NCBI RefSeq assembly: GCF_000026945.1
Contig: NC_012862.1
Span: forward strand, 1,232,501 to 1,296,500
Reading direction: 5' to 3'
Origin: Candida dubliniensis CD36
Taxonomy: Eukaryota; Ascomycota; Pichiomycetes; Serinales; Debaryomycetaceae
Length of the DNA: 64,000 bases
Part shown: piece after piece, positions 33,998 through 43,799 of the stretch
Position numbering within the stretch: the stretch's first letter is position 1
Layout: every line of letters begins with the position of its first letter
Notes under the pieces: generated by a model
What the model was told of the DNA's origin: nothing
What the model saw: the letters and a program-made list of their open reading frames with translations, nothing else
Database searches by the model: none
Program-made: the position numbers and the translations under genes

Positions 33998-35624
33998 TAT
34001 TAGTTAATTGTTATATATATATATATCTGTGTATGTGTATGTGGTTGTGTGAAATTCTAATAATAGAAAAATGGAAAACAGTGAAATAAAGGAGGAATAG
34101 AAGTTTATATATGGTATATTGTATTGTATAGTATAGTATAGTTGTGTTGACTTAATTGTGAATATTAGTTAAAAAAAAAAAAATAAAAATAAAAAGGATT
34201 GAATATAGAAAATAAAGAAACAATTAAATTAAATATAAATATAAATCTAAGAAGTTTGAGAAAGAAAGAGAGATAATCAACAGTTTATATATAATTATGA
34301 ACCCCAATCATCATACGGCAAAGAAATATATACAATAAGAAAGAAAGAAAGAAAGCAAAGCAAAAGTAACACTAAAGAGAGAGAAACACATTCAAACTAA
34401 CCAACTACGAAGAAACACACAAAATAAAAAATAAATAATATATTATGCATAATAATAATAATAAGGATAAAATATAACCCAAAAAATAATGTGAAACAAC
34501 AACAACAACAAGCAGTAACAACAACAACCAACAACGACAAGCAGCAGTAACAATTCACCCAGAAAGAAAAAAGAAATATTAATATTAATATTAATATTAA
34601 TAATATTTATTGATGTAGAGTAATAATAAGCCATACATAAATCCGGGGCGGATACTGGAATTAAAAAAAAAAAAAAATATTTGTTTTAATTCAATTCACA
34701 TGAAAGGAGTACAACATCATCATCATCATCATCAGTGGAAGATGGGTTAAAAGGAAGAACGTTTCAAGGTGGTAGCAATCGTGGTAGCAATAGTGGTAGT
34801 AGTAGTAGTAGTAGTGGGGGAAGTAGGTGATGGAAATAAAAATAAAAAAAAAAAGAGAAAGAGAGAGAGAGAGAGAGCACAAAAAACTTTTATAATGGAA
34901 ATGACTAAAAATTAATCAGTCAATCAGTTAATCAATTAAGTAATATATATTATTATATGTAACATCACTAAATTTCAATTATTACTCTACCGGAATCAAA
35001 AAATTGAATTCCGGATTTCATCATTAATTAATTAATTCATAAACAACAACAACTAATAACAACAACTTATAACAAGAGTTTATGCAGGTATGCATATATA
35101 TACATATATATAGGTTTATTTAACTATAGATGGAACATTTGACGTACTAATGTATTATTACTTATTACTTATTACTTGTTGTTGTTGTAGGGAGTTTTTC
35201 CATAATAAACGATTCAAGTTTCTTTTTATCTTACCACCACCACCACCACTTTCTATTGCAGTTAGTACATATTGCATAATTGATTTTGATATCCCCGTTA
35301 ACATTAATTTGGGGGAAGATAAAAACAACAACAAGTACAACAAGTACAACAAGTACAAGGTTTCCTCAATCTGTACTGGAGTTAAGCACCTTGACTAAAA
35401 TGTACAAGATTAAACTAGATCAATTGGTAGTTGTTGTTGTTGTTGTTGTTGTTGGGTGTGAGGTGAGGTGACTTGGAGGGCGGGTGGGGGAGGGGGGGAG
35501 AGAGAGAGAAAGTGAGACAAGCCAAGACAAGGTGATGCTACCACACCGCCCCATTGCCACCCACCACTTTCATTCATTCCATTTATTTTCTGGTCTTTGC
35601 TCGTCTTTTTTTTACTTATACGTT

Positions 35625-35655
<31 letters not shown>

Positions 35656-36306
35656 AATTAATCAATCAATCATTCATTCATTCATTCATTCATTGTATAC
35701 CAGGAATTGCTGTCACATGACGCCCCATTAATATTTTCTTCTTCTACTACCTCTAATGTTCATGTTTCTCATTTAACCCTCTGTTGTTGTTGTTGTTGCC
35801 TGCCCCCCTCCCCTCCCCCCCCCTGCTAAACTAAATTTCCTATTAAATCTACTCTTTATTGCAAATGGGTTTATATCTCTTACTCCTCTTTCTTTTTTTT
35901 TTTTTCTTTTGGTGTTTCTAGTAATTGCTTGTTTCATTTTTAAATATACATATATATATATATATACATATAACCACCAACAATTGATGAAAAAGTTACA
36001 ACAACTTGTGGTGGTAATTCTGTTCTTCCCGCCTTTGACTTTATACTTCTTCCCCCCCTCCCCCTCTTCCCACTCCTACTCCCCCTTTGATAAAAATTGT
36101 TCTTGTTTCTTTCTCTCTCTCTCTCTGTATCTCTCCTCCTTGTTCAATAAAAATAATTTCTATAAATGGAACTTGCAACTTTTGCCGTTTGCCGTTTGCC
36201 GCATCCCCACTACAAATTTAAGACACGCGCCACCGCCACCGCCGCCAAAATCTTAAGATACAAGTGAAACAAAAAAAGCAAAAAGCAAAAAGCAAGAAGA
36301 AAAAGA

Positions 36307-36342
<36 letters not shown>

Positions 36343-36505
36343 AATTACAAGAAGTAGTAGAAGAAATAACAATTAAAGCAAGAGAAGCAAGCAAGTAACA
36401 TCATAGTAACAAAGAAGAATGTTTGTCTCACCTATATGCTATGACGAAAGAAAGAAAGAAAGAAAGAAAAAAAAAAAGGGCGAGTTTGTCATATTATTTA
36501 TTCTC

Positions 36506-36550
36506 AACTCAACTCAACTCAACTCAACTCAACTCAACTCAACTCAACTC
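36506..36550 (+). repeat. (AACTC)9 microsatellite
   Basis: Nine uninterrupted AACTC pentamers, followed directly by a CTT-rich pyrimidine tract. Confidence 0.95.
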
Positions 36551-36702
36551 CCTTCTTCTTCTACTTCTACTTCTTCTACTTCTTCTACTTCTTCAATCTT
36601 TTAATGATATAAGAGAAACATAACAATAGTTACTCCTCCTCAATTCAATTGATCAAATACAAAAATTATGATCACAATTCAAAGTTTTCTCTCTCTCCGT
36701 CG

Positions 36703-36803
36703 ATTCTTATTCTTATTCTTATTCTTATTCTTATTCTTATTCTTATTCTTATTCTTATTCTTATTCTTATTCTTATTCTTATTCTTATTCTTATTCTTAT
36801 TCT
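36703..36803 (+). repeat. (ATTCTT)17 hexanucleotide repeat
   Basis: About 17 almost uninterrupted ATTCTT units over 101 bp, the longest pure repeat in the window. One frame through it reads as alternating Ile-Leu, which is an artefact and not a gene. Confidence 0.96.
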
Positions 36804-37022
36804 ATGTATGGTAAAAGTTGCAATAATTCTATCATGCAGGATGATTCAGGTGATCATTCGCAATTTCTCTCTCTTATTCTTGTTGTTGTTGTTGTTAATT
36901 AAATTCTTCAATCAATCAATCAATCAATCAGGATATTATTCCTTCTATTATTATTTTTTTTTTTTTTTGCCTCATTTCCAATCAACTGATGACCATCCAT
37001 TCATACATCAGCAGTCAGTCAC

Positions 37023-37052
37023 AAATGTAAATGTAAATGTAAATGTAAATGT
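37023..37052 (+). repeat. (AAATGT)5 repeat
   Basis: Five AAATGT hexamers, followed by two ATG-containing remnants and a T-run. Confidence 0.85.
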
Positions 37053-37582
37053 AATGTAATGGTTTTTTTTTTTGTTGTTGTTGTTGTTGTTGTTGTTGCT
37101 GTTGTCTCATATGTATCTGGATTTTTCAATAAATGTAACAATAGCCTATTCATTCTAAATCTTTATTCTATATCGTGTGCTTCTTCTACTACTACTACTA
37201 CTACCACTACTACTACCACTACTACTACTAACTAGTTCTTCAGCCTCCTTATTCCTTATTCCTTTTTTTTTTTTTTTTTGACTTTTTACCAATCAATCGT
37301 CAATTACTAAAAACTAGAGGCATTACTTTTTTTTGGTAGTAGTAGTGGTGGTGGTGGGGGGGAAGGGGAGAAGGGATATTCATCCTCAACATCATCATCT
37401 TTTTCTTCTTCTTCTTCTTCTTCTTCTCCTCGTTTCTGTCTTTCTCTTTCGTCATCGTTCTTGCTGCTTCTAACAAGTTCGCTTGTTTTCTCCCTCCTCC
37501 CCGCCCCCCCTACTCCCATTAAATATGATTTGAGAATGTAATACAAGGAGGAGGAAAAAAAAAAGGGGGAAAGAACAAAAGA

Positions 37583-37659
37583 GCCAAGATCCAAAAGCCA
37601 AGGGCCAAGATCCAAGGTCCAATAGCCAAAAGCCAAGGGCCAAAAGCCAAGAGCCAAGA
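37583..37659 (+). repeat. Heptamer minisatellite, consensus KCCAARR
   Basis: Eleven imperfect 7-bp units (such as GCCAAGA, TCCAAAA, GCCAAGG) lie head to tail. The unit is not a multiple of three, so coding constraint is not the cause. Confidence 0.88.
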
Positions 37660-37820
37660 TTTCTTTTTCAGACAAATCAATTGCAAAAAAAAAAAAAAAA
37701 AACGAGAAATTACTAATGAGACTAATAATTGCGAAATGAATGAATGAATGAATGAATAATAAGAAAATAATTAATTAATTAATTAATTAATGTTAATTTT
37801 CACTTCTCTCCAATAATAAT

Positions 37821-37822
<2 letters not shown>

Positions 37823-37853
<31 letters not shown>
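37823..37853 (+). repeat. (CT)15 dinucleotide repeat
   Basis: Fifteen CT units, which would be a GAGA-type tract on the other strand. Confidence 0.95.
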
Positions 37854-37856
<3 letters not shown>

Positions 37857-37917
37857 GGTGTTTTTTTCCTATTCATTGACGAAGTAAAATTACCAACAAC
37901 AACAATAATAACAAGAA

Positions 37918-37973
37918 AGTTCAAAGTTCAAAGTTCAAAATTCAAAGTTCAAAATACAAAGTTCAAAATCCAG
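37918..37973 (+). repeat. Heptamer minisatellite, consensus CAAAGTT
   Basis: About seven to eight units of CAAAGTT with A/T variants. It is a second 7-bp array, 260 bp from the KCCAARR one. Confidence 0.85.
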
Positions 37974-38001
37974 AAATTGTTCATTGTAGAACCAAAAGTG
38001 T

Positions 38002-38020
38002 GGGGGGGGGGGGGGGGGGG
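38002..38020 (+). repeat. Poly(G)19 run
   Basis: Nineteen consecutive G residues, very rare in this AT-rich genome; the run is followed by AGAG and another G6. Confidence 0.9.
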
Positions 38021-38280
38021 AGAGGGGGGAAATGGTTTGGTTTGGGTGGTTTGAAGATAATGGTTACCAAACCACCACGATCACCACCACCACGCAATAT
38101 TAATCTTTCTCTTGAGAAGTGGATTATGATATTGATTTATTAACAATGTTGAGATATTTTTATTCTTGGAGTAATAATTATAATAATTATAATAATAATA
38201 ATAATAATGATAATCCTCTTACTTATTTTTATTAGTTTCTCCAACAAAGGTTTTTCTTTTTAGAGTTTTTTTTTTTTTTT

Positions 38281-38318
38281 GGGTTTGGGTTTGGGTTTGG
38301 GTTTGGGTTTAATTTGGG
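38281..38318 (+). repeat. (GGGTTT)5 repeat with G-quadruplex pattern
   Basis: Five GGGTTT units plus a sixth GGG (38315-38317), preceded by a T-run. Six G3 runs with 3- to 5-base loops satisfy the G-quadruplex pattern. It resembles a simple telomeric repeat but is not the 23-bp Candida telomere unit. Confidence 0.92.
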
Positions 38319-39245
38319 TTCTTAAACACTACAAACCTTCATCTTCCCCTCTTTCTTCCTTTCTCTATGTTGTTGATTAATTAGTTAGTTAGTTAGTTAG
38401 TTGGTTAGTTAGTTGGTTGGTGAAATATTGGTTGGCACTACCAATTGATTATCGGAATTCCGCAATGACGAACAAAAAAAAAGGGGGCGGTAGGGGGTGG
38501 GGGCCGGGGGGTGGACTTAAGAACAAAATGTAAAGAAGATTTCTATACTATAAAAATCTAAGGGGTGGGGGGGATTTTAAATTGAATCCAAATCTAAATC
38601 TATGAGATTATTAACCCCCCCCCCACCCCCCAAAAAAAAAAAAGAACATTATTACTGCTTTTTCCCGTCACAAAATAACTAGTTGCTTAGGTTTGGTTAG
38701 GTTAGGTTAGGTTTACTTGGTTTTAGTGATACTAATTAATTGTTGGGTGTAGATTGGATGTGAGGTGGGGGGGTGGGGAAGGGGTGGGAAACTAAACGAA
38801 TGGAAGATGAATGAGAGAATTTAAAAAGTTAACTTGGTTTGGAAAATCGAATATTATTATTAACACTCTGAATCAATGAACTTAGGAATGAGAATGATAT
38901 ATGGATAAAATACATTTTATTTATTATTTATGTAATACTAGAATTAATTCAAGGATCCAAAAAAATCAATTCTACTACTAACTACTAACTACTAACTACT
39001 AACTATTTACTCTCAAGTATTCTTATAGTTGACTTTTTATGTTTTGTGTTTTGTGATTAACAACAAATAGATTTGACAGATACGGTAATATAAATTATTA
39101 TGGAGAAGGGGAACTGTGGGGGGAGGACGGGCGGGCGGGCCAGGAGACAGAGAAAGAGAAGTAAGAGGTGGGGGGGGGGGGTGGTTTATATAGACTAAAA
39201 AAAAAAAATGTATATACATTTCTTAGTAATCGCTATTCTTTTCTA

Positions 39246-39287
39246 GTTTAGTTTAGTTTAGTTTAGTTTAGTTTAGTTTAGTTTAGT
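39246..39287 (+). repeat. (GTTTA)8 repeat
   Basis: Eight GTTTA pentamers in AT-rich intergenic sequence. Confidence 0.92.
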
Positions 39288-41206
39288 AAGTTGTTGATGT
39301 TATCTAAATCTATTTACTCCTTCAATAAATTACAAATTCATGTTTTCATTCACATTGTCCTGAAAGAAATCATAATACACAAACTAAATTAAAAAAAAAC
39401 CTATTTTTTGGGGTCATAGTTATTGTGTTAGAATCTAATATGTTAATAAAGTAGAGGCGTAGAGGCGTAGAGGCTATATGCTTATACATGAACAATAACA
39501 ACTCAATATAACAATAATAGTAAACCGATTGGAGAGATAACATTGACGATAAAAAAAAAAAAAAGAAACAGTTGTTGTGTCTGTCTCTCAGCTGCTACAC
39601 GACAAACAAAGGAAAACCAATTTGGTTCTTTTTTTCTTTTTTTTTTTTTCGGAATTTCTTCTCAGTCAAGTTATTCCGAAAACAAAAATAATAATAAGTA
39701 AATACTGACAAATTAACCCTTTATGCATATTGCATTAATTTATGCATATACTTATATTATACAGGAAATATATATATATGTATATTTTTGTGTGATCATT
39801 TCTTTATCTTGATTTTCCATTTATTCTGGATCTATGTGTATGTTTCAGGTGATATTTCTATTGTTCTTTAGAATTTCTAAATACACAATAATCAATGATT
39901 AATTTTGTAAATTTGTGAATTTGTAAATTTGTGTTTGTGTTTGTGGTGGGGGTGGTAAAACAGATGGAAGAGAAATTTTAGACCATAATAATAATAATCA
40001 TGAACTAAAAGCATGGAAATTCAAAAACAAATTACTAAATTTTTCCATTGTACAAATCAGCAACAACAACAACAACAACAACAACAACAACGACGATTTA
40101 GAACTTACCAAATAGTTGTTCTAGCTAAATTTTTTTTTTTTTTGTTTTTTTTTTGTTTTTGCAAGACGCTTGTCAAAAGATTTCTAGAAAACAAAGAAAG
40201 AAGAGAGAAATACTTACGAAGTAGAAATTTGATTCAACAACAACAAAAAATAATAATACGTACCCAAGAAAATTTCGCAATTATTCTCGGAATATTTTTC
40301 TTTTTTTTTTTTAATTCTCTCTTTCTCCTCGTTTAATTAATGATCTCTCTAATAAATGATTTCTTAGTTATATTGTAAGGCAGAGTATAGTTTTGAGAGT
40401 AATTAGATTCTCTTTTTGTTGAGTTCTAAACACCGATTCCCAGACATTTTTTAATGAATGAATGAATGAATGAATGGAAAGAAGCACCACCCACCACCAC
40501 CCCCCCCCTTCCCCTCCAAGAAAAAAAAAAAATCTGAAACTATACCCGTATAAAACAATGTAATCAGATAATTAAATAATGGTAAATGATATATTAAGTG
40601 AGAGAGAATCGGAAATAAAAGAAGATTATCCAATGAGAATAATAGGAAATACATGACAGTTGTTATTGTTGTTGTTCCGGATTTTTATCGTAGGAAGAGA
40701 AAGAAAGAAAGTTCGTAGTTTGGTGAGGAATAACGATGAATGAATTTAATCCGGACAAAAAAAAAAAAAAAAGAAACGATTATATTATTATTATTATTAT
40801 TATTATTATAACAAGGCAGGGCAGGGTAAAGCAGGTAGGTAAGTAAGTAAGTACCCATTCTCTGCATCTGTTCTGAGACAATATGTAGATTTCTGGAATT
40901 CAAATTATCCCTCGGAATCCTTTCTTGTTCCGTAATGATGATGACCAACTAGCAGCAGCATGTCTTTGTTTGATCTCTTCTTCTTCTTCTTCATCTCCTC
41001 CTTGAACATTTGCATATTATTATATACATGATGTCATGTCATGTCATGTCATTTGAAATCAATTCAACAGTCATAAACTAGGTGGTGTAGGTTTTTAGTA
41101 ACTAAGGCGATATTCTCGATTAAATGATTATTGGCTAAGATAAGGAAAATCACCAGGAGACGATGACGATGATGACATTCCCCCACAGATTAAACAAATT
41201 TAGATC

Positions 41207-41238
<32 letters not shown>

Positions 41239-43200
41239 CAATACTACAATTTAATAAAAACAACAATACCATCATGTTATATAAACGTTTCTTTTCTTAC
41301 AAGAATTAATACCTCGAGACATATATTACCTTGTTTGTTTGTTATCAAATGAAAAATAGAGATCCTTTAAATCCATACTAAGATCTTTTTCTTGGTTCGG
41401 TATTTTAAACACATCCATTTGATGTTCAAAATTCAAATTCCTAATAGATAATAATATCAATCCACAACTAAAAATGGTTAATAAAACTTGAAATTATTAT
41501 TATTATTATTATTATTATTAGCTGAATTATGAAAATTTCATCTCTCTGCACTTGATAGTAAAATTGGCATTATATATATATATATATATATATAATCATA
41601 AAATTAATCTAATGTATGAACATTCCATTTCTTTTTTTTTTTTTTTTTTTCTTTCATTTTGACAGGAACGCAATTAATTCACTTTTTTTCTTAATCACTA
41701 TTATTTTTTAGGCTAGATGGAAAATATATCGACTAAATCGCCAAAAAAATTGGTTATAGAGAAATATTTTTAGTTTTCAAATCGAATGAAGAGAATTCCT
41801 AATTCGGAAATCTAATTAAATTGAATTTATCCAAGGGAAATAAAAATAATACTACTTATTATATGATTTTCGGTTTACGGAATGTTGTTTGAATCTTGAT
41901 TTTGATGTCTATCTAATTTAGTCATTTTTTGACATCTTGGAGAAACACTAACTAAATGATTCCTGAATTCAAAAAAGATATCCACCATAGAAAAAAAAAA
42001 AAAAAAAAAGGTAAACGATTTTTTTATTGATTTCGATTACAACTATTCTCTTAAAAATACTGGTAAAACACCTTTTTCATTGTTTCTTTGTTTTATTAGG
42101 TTTGGCTACTCTCAATTTAATCTATGCTACATTTGTGTTTGTTCGTTACATATTCCATGAAATTCGCTTTATCGAACTTTCCTGAAAAAAAAAAACTCAA
42201 CCTGCTATGCATTTCATGTAATATTCTTTAAATTAAAAAATGGAATGATTGAACAAATTCTATCTTACAAAATCCGAAACTAGCATAAGAGGGAGCACAG
42301 GTGTGTGGTTTTTACTGTCGATCAACTATTACTTAGTTTTACATATACGTTGAAAGTTTTTTGCATATCCGTTTATCGTCAACTTTCTATATTTAACTAT
42401 GTTCAAGTCACACAAAATGTCATAAATGTGGCTTTGACACATTTCCGAGAAAAAAAAAAAAAAAAAAAAAAAACATTAATAGACGTTTGTTGTTTTTATT
42501 CTATGAAGATTGTGTTAGAGTATTATCACTTCTTCTTATTATACTCGCGGACTATCGGATATTTATCTCTTTTGTGGAAAATGGAAAGTATGATTCCTTT
42601 TTGGCTTTATGTCAAATTGCAGTACTAATTTTCCGCCTCCACTGTGGGGCTGTGATGCCTTCCTCCAAGCTAAGGCTGAGTCGTCGTCGTCGTCGTTGTC
42701 GTCGTCATCGTCGTTTTATTTTTTTTTTTTTTTTCAATTTTTGTCGCTTTACGTTCACGAGAGAAAGATGGAATTATAACCACCACAAAACAACAATAGC
42801 GACATCCCGAGGATTAATATTAAAAAAAAAAAAAAATGATCTCCAAACATACCAGGAGATATTAAATCTACAATTTATCCACTTTTTAATCAAAGTTTTT
42901 TTTAGTAATTCCTATGGTAATGTTATTGTTGTATCCAAATTGAGTAATATAAATATAAGACATGGAAGGAAAAAAAAATGCTTCCCACGGGACATCAAAC
43001 GACAGCTATTCAACTACAGCTTGCTTATTATAATTACTTAAATATTTACTTAGTTCGTTGTAAGATTTCGTTACTGATTATCTAACAAACAAGCATAGTA
43101 CTTTGGCACTACAAATAAAAAAACTTTAGCAAAAGTAGAAACTGAGATATGTACCATTAAACATTGCAGATTGAGTTTATCATGAGCTATTTGTTACCTG

Positions 43201-43231
<31 letters not shown>

Positions 43232-43461
43232 AACTGAGTTGCAACCATAATTAGCCAAGCTTTATATCAAATAATTCTAACAGCCATCTTGTGTTACTTA
43301 ACAACATAAATAGAAAATATTGGCAAATGGTTGCAATTTAAATTATTAAAATAATAAAATAATGTCAGTTATTGGTTTACTTTTGAAATGTTGATGTAAC
43401 AGTACTACCGTTGTTGATGATTATTGCCTGGTGAATCTGCAAATATAGATCTGGATCTTGG

Positions 43462-43469
43462 TCACGTGA
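43462..43469. promoter_or_regulatory. TCACGTGA E-box upstream of the AVT-type gene
   Basis: Palindromic Cbf1-type site 331 bp upstream of the transporter ATG. Sequence match only. Confidence 0.35.
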
Positions 43470-43799
43470 ATATTATCTTGGTAATTGGTAGCAATATAAT
43501 ATATTATTGGAATGAGTATTTCCGCGCCTCCGGTTAAATCCGTTAAATGATGATTTCTGCTTTTTTTTTTTTTTTTTTTTTCCGGTTTAACAAATTTTTA
43601 CTACTTGCTTAAAATATCAGTTTTTCAATCATATACACATATAACATCCACAGTTTTATTACCAAGTTTATATATCACAATCCACCCCTCTCCACAGTTC
43701 CTCGTTTACTTTATTCATTTGCTTATCTACTATTACTAGTACTACTTAAAGTGTGGATTCCGGAATTTTTGTCTTTTTAAAATTTTTCATAAAACAGAA

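Larger units (their letters stand above)
33998..43799. other. 9.8-kb ORF-free region rich in tandem repeats
   Basis: This is a divergent interval between the Reg1-like gene and an AVT-type transporter. I see no gene I can support. Positions 35000-39300 are dominated by tandem repeats, polypyrimidine tracts, G-runs and C-runs; 39300-43200 is AT-rich with long A/T homopolymers (29 A at 41207-41235, 28 T at 43201-43228). CGGAAT/ATTCCG hexamers recur, including two 10-bp palindromes (38453-38462, 43757-43766). Small open frames are repeat-coded (poly Ile-Leu, poly Asn-Ser-Thr-Gln, poly Arg). The region could be an unusually long regulatory region or an ORF-free chromosomal element such as a centromere. 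Confidence 0.6.

Noticed and set aside
36649..37059. 136-codon frame with long Ile-Leu repeat
   Set aside because: The hydrophobic stretch is only the translation of the (ATTCTT)n repeat.
37307..37675. 122-codon minus-strand frame with Trp/Leu/Gly repeats
   Set aside because: The repeats come from the 7-bp minisatellite and the acidic and Pro runs from trinucleotide and C tracts; no conserved domain.
38281..38318. Telomere-like TTTGGG array suggesting an internal telomere
   Set aside because: Candida telomeres use a 23-bp unit; this short simple repeat is better described as a microsatellite with quadruplex potential.
42487..43041. 184-codon open frame with an Arg-rich stretch
   Set aside because: It has no ATG at its start, contains Arg from a TCG repeat and Phe/Lys from homopolymers, and shows no family feature.
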